From contig NZ_CP135530.1 in the NCBI RefSeq assembly GCF_032401055.1, positions 35,802 through 99,801 of the forward strand: DNA of 64,000 nucleotides. The letters are read 5' to 3'. The stretch's first letter is position 1; the number at the start of each line of letters is the position of its first letter. Below the pieces are notes generated by a model, which saw nothing but the letters and a program-made list of their open reading frames with translations, did not search any database and was not told the origin of the DNA. This stretch comes from Tardiphaga sp. 709 (GTDB lineage Bacteria; Pseudomonadota; Alphaproteobacteria; Rhizobiales; Xanthobacteraceae). Below, piece after piece: positions 54,054-61,444 of the stretch. The translations under genes were made by a program, and so were the position numbers.

Positions 54054-54314
54054 CTAGCGGGCAGTGAAACTCCCGCCCGTGATTTGAAGAGGGTATGAGC
54101 CGTCGATAGAGACAGTAGTCCCCGGGCGCTGGAAGGTTGCGTCCTTGTTCGTGTCCGGCTCCTCCAGCGTCGCGACGCCGGGCAGTTCGCGCAGCAGCGC
54201 AGGCCGTGCGACGAACATCTGGCGCGCCAGCGAGACTACACTAGTCTCGGCCTGCAATTTTGGCGCAAAAATGAGGCGATCGACGCTGACCGTCTTGATC
54301 TTGCCGTCGAACAT
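54054..54314 (-). pseudogene. second fragment of a TAXI solute-binding protein
   Basis: The frame (DGKIKTVSVDRLIFAPKLQA; RQMFVARPALLRELPGVATL; PDTNKDATFQRPGTTVSIDG) matches residues about 275-350 of the larger fragment encoded at 54830-55792. It covers less than 90 residues and has no signal or TRAP features of its own. A duplicated, dead piece. Confidence 0.75.
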
Positions 54315-54403
54315 GGCGGCGTCCGTATTGAAGGTACTATTCGGGGATTTTCGCGAATCAAAACACTGGAAGGCCAGAAAGGGTTTAGGCCGATATCAGG
54401 GTG

Positions 54404-54616
54404 TTACTTGGTTTCGATAAGGCCTCGGGCAGTTGCCCTCGCCTGCCGAATGCCAACCAGCGGCTTTCCTAATTGTCGCGCTTTGTTTTGGACCGCCGTC
54501 GCCGGCCGCCCGAGGGCCGCAGCGGCTCGCAGCACTGTTGCGCCGCTTTCGGCGAGGCTGATCAATCGGTCGACGTCTTCAGGCGTCCAGGTTTTGTTAA
54601 TCGCGCGTCTGGCCAT
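54404..54616 (-). CDS. SANT/Myb-like small DNA-binding protein
   Basis: A 70-residue protein, MARRAINKTWTPEDVDRLIS then LAESGATVLRAAAALGRPAT AVQNKARQLG. The W-x-PEDVDRL head and spacing resemble the SANT/Myb-like or GcrA-like one-domain proteins of Alphaproteobacteria. GAGGG lies before the ATG, overlapping the stop of the previous gene. It probably forms an operon with the 59-residue gene. Confidence 0.65.
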   Translation of the reverse strand: MARRAINKTWTPEDVDRLISLAESGATVLRAAAALGRPATAVQNKARQLGKPLVGIRQARATARGLIETK

Positions 54617-54624
54617 CGCATCCC

Positions 54625-54804
54625 TCAGCTAATCTTCCGGTATCCCGCCTCAGTCAACTTCACCTGGTCGTTCACCACCTCGACTAGCCCCATATCGAGG
54701 AGCTCGCTCAATTGGTCTTCTGTGATCGGTGACATCTTTAGTCGGTTGGCGTAGATGTCGCGGAGCGTCCAGTCGAGCTCAATATCGTCTTTCCAGTTTC
54801 TCAT
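54625..54804 (-). CDS. 59-residue hypothetical protein
   Basis: A short soluble protein: MRNWKDDIELDWTLRDIYAN then RLKMSPITEDQLSELLDMGL VEVVNDQVKLTEAGYRKIS. The pattern of helices with a final LTEAGY recalls winged-helix domains (strand-turn after helix). It ends 8 nt before the SANT-like gene. Function unknown, probably DNA binding. Confidence 0.55.
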   Translation of the reverse strand: MRNWKDDIELDWTLRDIYANRLKMSPITEDQLSELLDMGLVEVVNDQVKLTEAGYRKIS

Positions 54805-54829
54805 AAAAATACCCCGCTCGAAGGGATTA

Positions 54830-55792
54830 CTACTCTGAAGCGACTAATTTCTGCAAGGCGCGCCGATCGGCCAAAACTTGGCGCCTGTCGGAAACAGCAA
54901 AGTGGAATTGCTCGAGAACGAGCCCGAACGCCAGCAGCGCAGCTTCTTCGATTGCTCCGTCTTCGTAGCAGTCGAGTGTTTCTCGCAACACGTCATCTAT
55001 CGCAATCTGCATATCTTCGAGCTCTTGAGGGGTGGTCGCCTCGCGCGACGCTTCAATCATGTCCAGCACGCGATCGCGGGACGCGAGATAGGCATTTGTC
55101 TCATCACGCTTCAAATAGCTGCGTAGCCATGCCCCCCCTGAGCCCAAGCCGGACAGCAACAACAGCCCACCCCACAAAAAATCGCTATATCGCTCTAGGA
55201 AGGTGCGATCCGTGCCATCGATATATGCGGCAGCTCCCCGGTGCGCTGGAATCGTTGCATCCTTGTCCGTGTTCGGCTTCTCCAGCGTCGCGATGCCGGG
55301 CAACTCCCGCAGCAGCGCGGGCCTTGCGACGAACATCTGGCGCGTCAGCGAGACGACGGTGGTCTCGGCAAGCGATTTAGGCGCAACAACGAGGTGGTCG
55401 ACGCTGACCGTCTCGATCTTGTCGTCGGGCCTAGCGGGGGACGTGCTAAACGTACTTCCCGGGATTTCCGCGGATTCAAACGCTGGATGCTTTTGTGCGA
55501 TAGCCTCCGATACGTCAACGCTCAAGAAGTGCGGCTCACCCCGGCTGCGCGCGGTCAACGCGATTGCATCCGCTGATACTTTGCTCTGGAGCGGCCCTAC
55601 GGCCATGAAGGCATCATTCCTGGAATCCTGCGCCATCGCCGCGAGATCATTGGTGCCGTATTGCACCATCTCGATCTTATCCGATGCGACGCCGGCCTCG
55701 GCCAGCAGCAGTCTGAGGAGCGAGGGGTTTGCAGAGGTCTTACCGATGATGGCGATACGTGCAATCACACGTGTGAATGCGTGCACGCGTGT
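54830..55792 (-). pseudogene. truncated TAXI-family TRAP solute-binding protein
   Basis: From about 55790 down the frame matches the C-terminal two thirds of TAXI-type proteins: RVIARIAIIGKTSANPSLLR, MVQYGTNDLAAMAQDSRNDA, AFMAVGPLQSKVSADAIALT, then ATLEKPNTDKDATIPAHRGA, RTFLERYSDFLWGGLLLLSG, a transmembrane helix and a cytoplasmic tail. The signal peptide and the first ligand-binding lobe are missing; the open frame upstream of 55790 is unrelated sequence. A start inside could in theory give a short product, but it would not bind ligand. Confidence 0.75.
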
Positions 55793-56108
55793 ACCGCTTG
55801 CTAGGTGATCTACTGGCGAAATTCCAGGGGCTGCGTCCCCGTGTAGCGCGCAAAACAGCCCGTACGGTCCCTTGATGGGGGGTGGGATATTGCCCGGGAC
55901 CAATGCGACACGCCATGCCTGCCGACGTCTAAAGCAAGACACCAGCAAGCCGCCTGGTTTCTTACTTTCGAGATTTTGTAGGCCGGTGTTCATGCTCGGT
56001 GTCTCATTGGAAGATGTGTTTGTCGGATTGCCCAGTGGGTAAGCGGGCGATTGGAATGCTGGCCGCGGCGAACCGCCGCTCGCCGCCGATAGCGACCGCT
56101 GGCGTCCA

Positions 56109-56789
56109 TCACGGCGGCTGCGCGATACGAGCTTCCAGGGCGGCCGCCGCGAGGGTGCGCTCGTCCAGCTTGCCTTGCCTCTCCAATGTCGTGAGGGTCG
56201 CCCGACGGGCATCGGAGAGCGCGCCCAGGACGAGCCAGCCGTCAGATCCAAGGCGCCTGGCTATGCGGTTTTGTACGACTTCGGTCGCCTCATGCTTCCC
56301 TTGGAAAGCCTGCAAGCGATCAACAGCCGCTTGAGCAACAGTTTTCACTATAGGTTCTAATATAGGTTCTATTGAAGGTTTATACCGCAAAGCTTGCGGC
56401 ATGGTCGTCGGGCCCAGTGCGGCATGGTCACCGTTCTCAGTGCGGCATGGTGATGTCGGCGGCAGCGCGTCCCGTTCCTTCTTTGGCGACACCGCTTTTT
56501 GCGGCTTGGTCATTTCTGCAACACTCAGGCTGAGATGGTAAACTCTTCCAGCCCACTGACCGCGCGCACCCTGCCGGCGCTCAACTCTGACGAGGCCGAG
56601 CGCAACCAGCTGCTTGATGCGGCGCTGAACGGTATCGACGCTCTGCTCTGTGCCCGAAGCTAAGGTCTCCTGCGTCGGCCAGCAGATTCCGCGCTGGTCA
56701 GCATAGTTGGCCAGGCCCAAAAGCGTGAGTTTTGTCGCTGCCGATCCAGTCTCCTGTTTCAGCGCCCATGCGACTGCTTGCCAACTCAT
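56109..56789 (-). CDS. helix-turn-helix protein
   Basis: A 226-residue protein with an N-terminal helix-turn-helix of the kind found in plasmid and prophage replication regulators (WALKQETGSAATKLTLLGLA; GICWPTQETLASGTEQSVDT; VQRRIKQLVALGLVRVERRQ). The middle is flexible; the C-terminal part is helical. Its start overlaps the stop of the preceding gene. It may control copy number or another plasmid function; this is inference from fold and location. Confidence 0.75.
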   Translation of the reverse strand: MSWQAVAWALKQETGSAATKLTLLGLANYADQRGICWPTQETLASGTEQSVDTVQRRIKQLVALGLVRVERRQGARGQWAGRVYHLSLSVAEMTKPQKAVSPKKERDALPPTSPCRTENGDHAALGPTTMPQALRYKPSIEPILEPIVKTVAQAAVDRLQAFQGKHEATEVVQNRIARRLGSDGWLVLGALSDARRATLTTLERQGKLDERTLAAAALEARIAQPP

Positions 56790-57100
56790 CCGGCGCCCCC
56801 ATCAGGCTTGCAAGTGGGTGCCGAACAAGCTGCATCGAACAACTCCGCCAGGAAGCGTGCTCGAGCGGCAGGCGATGATGCCCGCCATAGAGCCCGCAAA
56901 GCGTCCAAGTCGCCCGTTGTACCGGCGGCCCTGCGCATGCCCTCGCGGATCCGTTCCCGCACGGCTGGATTAGCCATGCGGGCTTTGGTCGCCTCGCTGA
57001 CAGCTGCGCGCTTTTCAGGGTCGTTCCATCGCTCGCGATGACTTCCAGCGATCTTCGCTCGTGTTTGGGGCGAATGCTTCCAACCACCTGGTTTCGTCAT
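56786..57100 (-). CDS. NUMOD3-like small protein
   Basis: A 104-residue protein starting MTKPGGWKHSPQTRAKIAGS HRERWNDPEKRAAVSEATKA RMANP, a helix-turn motif repeated about twice, as in NUMOD3-type modules of homing endonucleases. No nuclease domain is present. It overlaps the next gene by 4 nt, so the two are translated together. A stand-alone DNA-binding module is the simplest reading. Confidence 0.65.
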   Translation of the reverse strand: MTKPGGWKHSPQTRAKIAGSHRERWNDPEKRAAVSEATKARMANPAVRERIREGMRRAAGTTGDLDALRALWRASSPAARARFLAELFDAACSAPTCKPDGGAG

Positions 57101-57263
57101 CGCGAAGCCCCGGGAATAATAGTTAGATGGTGGTTTGTACCGAGCCGATCTGTTGCTGGACCTTGCATTTTGTTGCGCCGATTTGCGTCAGGCAGCCGTG
57201 CTATCGTGGTCTCGCCTGTAACGGCAAGGTCGACCGGAGTCCTCATGACAAAAACCATGGGGT

Positions 57264-57827
57264 TCACCCTTCTTGCCAATACTCATCGAGATCGATGGCA
57301 TTCAGCTCCGCTGCGATTCTCATTCGAGCGGCGATCTCAGAGATGTTCACGAGGAGAACGCGGCGGATCGGCGCGCGCTTCGGGAGATCTTGTATGACCC
57401 CCTGAAATCGGACAACGCGGTTGTCGTCTCCCAACGACAACGCGAACTTCCTGTCGTGTTCGCGAGCCCCCAGACCGACCCCTCTGTCGATGAGTCCGCA
57501 CATGATTGGGTCGTTAACCGGCTTCCCCGCGGCTATGCGAAGGCTTGTTTTTGCGATGGCCGGAAAGATGCTGCGATGGAGCGTCGGAGGAACGATGTAA
57601 CACGACCATGCGACCTGCGCGGCGACTTCTCTCGATAGGCCACATGAGTGATGAAACTCCAACGCCATCATCAGCAGAAGTGTAGCTTCCGGAAGATAGC
57701 CGCGCCGTCCATCTGACGTTTCGTAATCATCGTGCTTCGGAACGTGACCGCGCTTTTTCAAGGACTTGAAGGTTTCAATATCCAGCCCGGCCAAAAGACA
57801 ATGCTGCTCGCGGGTCAAAAGAATCAT
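57264..57827 (-). CDS. hypothetical protein
   Basis: A 187-residue soluble protein. Residues 1-50 look like a MerR-like or helix-turn-helix start (LTREQHCLLAGLDIETFKSL KKRGHVPK), then LPEATLLLMMALEFHHSCGL and a mixed C-terminal half. The ATG at 57827 follows ATAGGA. Two strong hairpins lie upstream. No family recognised. Confidence 0.6.
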   Translation of the reverse strand: MILLTREQHCLLAGLDIETFKSLKKRGHVPKHDDYETSDGRRGYLPEATLLLMMALEFHHSCGLSREVAAQVAWSCYIVPPTLHRSIFPAIAKTSLRIAAGKPVNDPIMCGLIDRGVGLGAREHDRKFALSLGDDNRVVRFQGVIQDLPKRAPIRRVLLVNISEIAARMRIAAELNAIDLDEYWQEG

Positions 57828-57839
57828 TCTACGAATCCT

Positions 57840-57866
57840 ATGAAGGGGGCATTACGCCCCCTTCAT
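57840..57866. repeat. hairpin 1, ATGAAGGGGGC palindrome
   Basis: ATGAAGGGGGC (57840-57850) and GCCCCCTTCAT (57856-57866) pair perfectly over 11 bp with a 5-nt loop. It lies 13 nt before the start of the minus-strand gene at 57827, inside its leader or promoter. Confidence 0.65.
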
Positions 57867-57891
57867 AAACGAAGCGAAAGGCAAAGACAAC

Positions 57892-57919
57892 GCATAAGGG
57901 GGCGCGCCGCCCCCTATGC
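57892..57919. repeat. hairpin 2, related to hairpin 1
   Basis: GCATAAGGGGGC and GCCCCCTATGC pair with one bulged A around a 5-nt loop. Its core AAGGGGGC/GCCCCCT matches hairpin 1, 25 nt away. Confidence 0.6.
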
Positions 57920-57993
57920 AGTTCTATGTCGCTCACTCGATGAAAGGATTGTCCAACTGAGGAGCATTTCATGCGCACCATGCATGAACGGAA

Positions 57994-58014
57994 ACTGTTC
58001 CACAGAGGAACAGT
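57994..58014. repeat. CTGTTCC...GGAACAG palindrome, site 1
   Basis: ACTGTTCC, 5-nt spacer ACAGA, GGAACAGT. Member of a family of four related palindromes between 57.9 and 60.1 kb. Confidence 0.65.
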
Positions 58015-58191
58015 ATTGGCCTAGCGCAGAATTTGCGTCGTTTGACCGTCACGCGGATAAACCGGTGACTTGGACCGCAAAGATCAAGCTCATCAAGCGA
58101 GCCCGGTGCGAGCCCCCGCCCTGGCTGGCCCGTACCGACCTGGAACGATTTGCCGATCACTCGCTTGTGCTGCTGGAGCGAGGACCGCGAA

Positions 58192-58422
58192 ATGACCGAT
58201 GCAACCTTACCGCCAGCGTACGAGCCGGCCGAAGATTTGAAGAACGTCGTCGTCGAGGGCGTCAAAGACGCCGCCGACCGCGTCAGCGCAGCGATCGACG
58301 AAGGCCGCAAGCCGGGCCGTCCACTGGACATCCTGGCAAGGGTAACAAGAGACGCGCCCTTGGGGGCACTGCTCGTCGCGTTCCTCTTTGGAGCAGCTCT
58401 GGCGCGCCGGCACCGTCGGTAG
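58192..58422 (+). CDS. small protein with a C-terminal membrane helix
   Basis: A 76-residue protein (PAYEPAEDLKNVVVEGVKDA; RKPGRPLDILARVTRDAPLG) ending in a hydrophobic helix with a basic tail (ALLVAFLFGAALARRHRR). The layout resembles YqjD/ElaB-type ribosome-binding or membrane-anchored small proteins. GAGCGAGGA precedes the ATG at 58192. Function unknown. Confidence 0.6.
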   Translation: MTDATLPPAYEPAEDLKNVVVEGVKDAADRVSAAIDEGRKPGRPLDILARVTRDAPLGALLVAFLFGAALARRHRR

Positions 58423-58437
58423 TTGCGGTCAAGTGAC

Positions 58438-58794
58438 ATGAGCCGTGACCCTGCGCGTGAACTCGCCAACGGCCTTTTGAAGCTGGGCGCGATAAATCTT
58501 GAGATTGGGGTTTTGATGACTGAGGCGGCTTGGGCAGCGAGCGGCTCTCGGTATACGGCACAGTCAGCTGCGGTCAGTCAGGATCCGACACCTACCGACG
58601 CTCAGATCGAAGCGGTTGCGCTGGTGATCGAACAAGAACTGCTCGGCAACTTCGAACTCGGCTTTCAGGCTATGCTTCGATTGAATTATCCGAATGATCG
58701 CCTGCGGGAAATTGCGGTCAAAGCGTTGAAGGCCGCGCACGACGCGGCCGCCGATGAATTGCAACGGGCGAACACTGGGAACGATGCTAAATAG
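58438..58794 (+). CDS. hypothetical helical protein
   Basis: A 118-residue soluble protein (ELANGLLKLGAINLEIGVLM; DAQIEAVALVIEQELLGNFE; AVKALKAAHDAAADELQRAN). Mainly helical and acidic; no family recognised. ATG at 58438, weak ribosome binding site. It lies 15 nt after the preceding gene, so the two are probably one transcript. Confidence 0.55.
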   Translation: MSRDPARELANGLLKLGAINLEIGVLMTEAAWAASGSRYTAQSAAVSQDPTPTDAQIEAVALVIEQELLGNFELGFQAMLRLNYPNDRLREIAVKALKAAHDAAADELQRANTGNDAK

Positions 58795-58832
58795 ACCGCG
58801 TTTTGATGTCACCCTGCCCGACCAGAGCCGAC

Positions 58833-59096
58833 ATGTTTGCATCACCCCTCGTCGGAATGACTGAAGCGCCCCTCCTCACCCTCGAAGCAAGTCGGGTCGT
58901 CGCCCTGCGTATGCAGGTTTTGATGCTTGGCGGGACGGCTGCTTGGGATGAGGCTGATTTGATGGTTCGCGAAAAGACAGTGGCCTTCAGCCAGGCTTTC
59001 CTCGATCTTGCGGGCGGGCCATCCCAGTCAGCCGTCTACTCCGATCTCAGAGCAGTGGTGAGAGACAACTACGACAGACTGTCGGCGCCCTCCTGA
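58833..59096 (+). CDS. phasin-like small helical protein
   Basis: An 87-residue protein (EAPLLTLEASRVVALRMQVL MLGGTAAWDEADLMVREKTV AFSQAFLDLAGG). This pattern recalls short PHB-associated phasin-like proteins of Bradyrhizobium relatives. The start may be the ATG at 58833 or one at 58806. No clear ribosome binding site. Confidence 0.5.
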   Translation: MFASPLVGMTEAPLLTLEASRVVALRMQVLMLGGTAAWDEADLMVREKTVAFSQAFLDLAGGPSQSAVYSDLRAVVRDNYDRLSAPS

Positions 59097-59162
59097 TAAG
59101 GTCGAATAACCGATCGTGGTGACGCCAAGCGCCGCAGCCCTTGGCATCCCGTTGAAACGAAG

Positions 59163-59195
59163 CGTCTACCTGTTCCGGATCGGAACAGGTAGACG
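59163..59195. repeat. 33-bp perfect palindrome, site 2
   Basis: CGTCTACCTGTTCCG and CGGAACAGGTAGACG are perfect 15-bp inverted repeats around GAT. It is the longest and best member of the palindrome family, in the 173-nt gap between 59096 and 59270. Confidence 0.8.
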
Positions 59196-59203
59196 ACGCC
59201 GAT

Positions 59204-59219
59204 CCGTACGTACGTACGG
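59204..59219. repeat. 16-bp perfect palindrome next to site 2
   Basis: CCGTACGTACGTACGG is its own reverse complement and holds a CGTA tetranucleotide repeat. It lies 8 nt after site 2. Confidence 0.7.
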
Positions 59220-59269
59220 CTAGGAACGATGCTTCGATGCGGCCGTTCACTGAAAAAGCGGAGCAATCG

Positions 59270-59512
59270 ATGAAGGTGGCGCTTTCAAAACAGGAACTGG
59301 AGCGCGAGGCTCTGGCTGAAATGCGTACTTTCCCCGGCTGCGAGTCGCTGAGGGCGGTCGACGTCGAGTACACCGATGATCTTAGAGCCGACACGAACTG
59401 GACCCTGTACGCATTTGCAGAAGGCGGGATCGATGCGGACGTGCTGCATCGCGCTTTGGAGACCACGGTGGACAAGCTGCGCCATCAATACGAATTGCGC
59501 GCGCCTGAGTGA
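59270..59512 (+). CDS. small hypothetical protein
   Basis: An 80-residue protein (MKVALSKQELEREALAEMRT; DDLRADTNWTLYAFAEGGID; TVDKLRHQYELRAPE). The ATG at 59270 has CGGAG 7 nt upstream, which fixes the start over an in-frame ATG at 59237. The fold looks like a small alpha/beta unit. Family unknown. Confidence 0.6.
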   Translation: MKVALSKQELEREALAEMRTFPGCESLRAVDVEYTDDLRADTNWTLYAFAEGGIDADVLHRALETTVDKLRHQYELRAPE

Positions 59513-59563
59513 TCCCCTACTAGTTGGTCCATACCTACCGCACTCCGACGGACGCTTCCCTCC

Positions 59564-59785
59564 ATGCCCCAAACGACTGCGACCGCGGACGAGTTGATCT
59601 GGCTTTTTCACGAGTGGCTCGCGGGCACGCCGCTGCGCAACGCCGGGATCGCGATTATTCCAATCGGCCGCGGCAATTGGTCCGCACTCACGAATGCCAC
59701 CCAACGCCGTCACCACCCTGATCTCGCGACGACCGTAGCGCGCATTGAGAAGCAGCTCCGCGCACGCTTCCGACTGAAAGACTGA
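59564..59785 (+). CDS. small hypothetical protein
   Basis: A 73-residue protein (TADELIWLFHEWLAGTPLRN; VARIEKQLRARFRLKD) with helices and a short strand region. No clear ribosome binding site; start uncertain. It runs toward the convergent repC gene. Confidence 0.5.
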   Translation: MPQTTATADELIWLFHEWLAGTPLRNAGIAIIPIGRGNWSALTNATQRRHHPDLATTVARIEKQLRARFRLKD

Positions 59786-59909
59786 TCTGCTCGCGCGCGC
59801 TCGGAATTGCATCAGCTTCGACGTCCTTCCAACACGGCAAGCGGTCCCGGTTAAGCTCAACAGTCGCGCACGCTATTTGCCAGATGGATGCGGCCCCAAT
59901 CTCGATAGA

Positions 59910-59934
59910 AACCTGTTCCGCACCGGAACAGGTT
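59910..59934. repeat. CTGTTCCG...CGGAACAG palindrome, site 3
   Basis: AACCTGTTCCG, CAC, CGGAACAGGTT: 11-bp arms and a 3-nt spacer, sharing the core of site 2. Confidence 0.75.
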
Positions 59935-60007
59935 AGGCGATCCTCCGGCCCAGCCGCGCGAGGTGGACCGGTCGTGAGATGCCAGCCTCGGCCCACCTCA
60001 TCGGTTG

Positions 60008-60034
60008 AGTGCTGTACTCTTCAGGAACAGCACT
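60008..60034. repeat. degenerate palindrome, site 4
   Basis: AGTGCTGTACT, CTT, CAGGAACAGCACT with one mismatch in the arms. Its right half keeps GGAACAG; the left half is altered. It lies 26 nt after the repC stop. Confidence 0.5.
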
Positions 60035-60059
60035 TGCGGCTTCACCGATGATCACCGCG

Positions 60060-61292
60060 TCACGCCCGCCGCTTTTCACGAAGCTTCGAATTGATCTGCG
60101 ACATCAAAATCGGTCCGAGCGAGAACTCCCCGTCCCTCGCCTTTTGCGTCAATCCGCGCAGGTATCCGCCGGCAGATCTGATCGCCTCGCCGCGCTGCAG
60201 GATGCAGGCCACCACGATTGCGGCCGGCGTTTCGCCCAGCACCTTCTCGGCCTCCTCCCAGGCGCTTGGACTGATCCCTAGCATCGACCGGATGACCGCG
60301 GCGGTGGCGAGAAAATCGCGCCAGTTCGCAATCCCGCTTTTGGCGTAATCGACGATGTCGGGGCAAGCGTTCAGCACCATCCCTAACGGATAGGTCGCTT
60401 CCACCCTCGCATCTGCCGGCGGCTTTGTCTCGAGAGTTTCAGCCCTGCCTTCTGCAAGGCTAGGTTCAAGATCAATAAGGGGGTCTGTATTTGAACTCTG
60501 TATGTGACGCTCGGAATGGGACTCATTGGCGCTCGTATTCTTGGATTTGATGTGTGTTTCGAGAAGATTGAGGACGTCGTCGGCGAGCTGCGAAAGCTCC
60601 TCGGCAATCGGCTCAAGTTCTTGCCTGGTCGCCGTCCGCGGAATCCCGTCTACGATGGAGCGGAAGGCCGTGTGGACTTCCTGCCAGTCGGCCGGGCCCT
60701 GCCCTCCCCGACGTGTCGGGACACCATCCTCGATGCCCGTAGCGATCATCTTGGCGATGTCGCGCCGGCATAGCGTGATCCGTTCACGGACAAGCTTGAG
60801 TGCCCGCGCTTCCGCCTGGATCTCGGCGGCGAGGCCTGCGAACTCTTCCGAGCGGACAACCAGCGGGGACAGGTCGAAGCCGAAGGCGAATTCGATCTCG
60901 CCGGCAGTGCCCTTGCGGGCGTAGCGCTTGCCGTTGGGGCTGTCGCGCCGAACGACCAAGCCAGCATCGACCAGCACGGCAAGATGGCGCCGCAACGTGG
61001 ATGCCGGCATCCCGTGTGCGCGTAACGACAATTGATGGTTGGACGGGAAGACGATCAGATCACCCTCCCCTGTCAATGTGGTCTCGGGATGAAATGTCAG
61101 GAGTGCATTCAGCACCGAGAGCGATCGCTCGGAAACCGCGAGCCGTGGTCGGGCGGCACAGATGGTCTGATAGACCTTCCATTTGTGCACGACCTTCTCA
61201 GGCGGCCTCTCAGTGGCCACCATCTGGGTTGCCACATGGGCAAGCGTCAGCGACCGCCGCCCAAAGGGCGTCGTGGGGGTATGCGTATTCAT
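60060..61292 (-). CDS. repC: replication initiator RepC
   Basis: A 410-residue plasmid replication initiator of repABC replicons. The N-terminal half shows the winged-helix initiator layout (RRSLTLAHVATQMVATERPP; SVLNALLTFHPETTLTGEGD; RAHGMPASTLRRHLAVLVDA; GLVVRRDSPNGKRYARKG), and the C-terminal part is helical. RepC binds an origin that, in studied members of the family, lies inside its own coding region. TGAGGG precedes the ATG. It is the last gene of repA-repB-repC, separated from repB by the RNA-encoding gap. Its level is expected to be limited by the counter-transcribed RNA and by RepA/RepB repression. Confidence 0.95.
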   Translation of the reverse strand: MNTHTPTTPFGRRSLTLAHVATQMVATERPPEKVVHKWKVYQTICAARPRLAVSERSLSVLNALLTFHPETTLTGEGDLIVFPSNHQLSLRAHGMPASTLRRHLAVLVDAGLVVRRDSPNGKRYARKGTAGEIEFAFGFDLSPLVVRSEEFAGLAAEIQAEARALKLVRERITLCRRDIAKMIATGIEDGVPTRRGGQGPADWQEVHTAFRSIVDGIPRTATRQELEPIAEELSQLADDVLNLLETHIKSKNTSANESHSERHIQSSNTDPLIDLEPSLAEGRAETLETKPPADARVEATYPLGMVLNACPDIVDYAKSGIANWRDFLATAAVIRSMLGISPSAWEEAEKVLGETPAAIVVACILQRGEAIRSAGGYLRGLTQKARDGEFSLGPILMSQINSKLREKRRA

Positions 61293-61348
61293 ATGTTCGC
61301 CCTCAGTTAGGGCAAAAGAAATCCGCTCGCCGAAAACGGCGCCAAGAC

Positions 61349-61377
61349 TTGACAGTGATTCGCGGAAGTGTGATTCT
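61349..61377 (+). promoter_or_regulatory. promoter of the counter-transcribed RNA
   Basis: TTGACA (61349-61354) and GATTCT (61372-61377) are 17 nt apart on the strand opposite to repABC, as expected for an IncA-type antisense RNA promoter. The -35 is perfect, the -10 fair. Confidence 0.6.
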
Positions 61378-61383
61378 CAGAGT

Positions 61384-61435
61384 GCCAACTTAGAGAAGGG
61401 CTTCCGGAACGGCGACGTGACGGGGGCCTTTTTCT
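61384..61435 (+). ncRNA. counter-transcribed RNA (ctRNA) in the repB-repC gap
   Basis: The predicted RNA begins about 7 nt after the -10 box and ends at a stem GGCTTCCG (61399-61406) / CGGGGGCC (61421-61428), which includes two G-U pairs, followed by TTTTTCTTTT. In repABC plasmids such a small antisense RNA blocks repC expression and causes incompatibility. Position and orientation agree with this. Exact ends are estimates. Confidence 0.65.
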
Positions 61436-61444
61436 TTTGCTCGT

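Noticed and set aside
55793..56251. N-terminal extension of the TAXI fragment as a real gene start
   Set aside because: The residues upstream of about 55790 do not resemble a signal peptide or the first lobe of a TAXI protein and look like unrelated sequence read in frame.
57994..59934. SOS (LexA) boxes
   Set aside because: The palindromes have GTTC and GAAC in inverted order with the wrong spacing for the alphaproteobacterial direct repeat GTTC-N7-GTTC.
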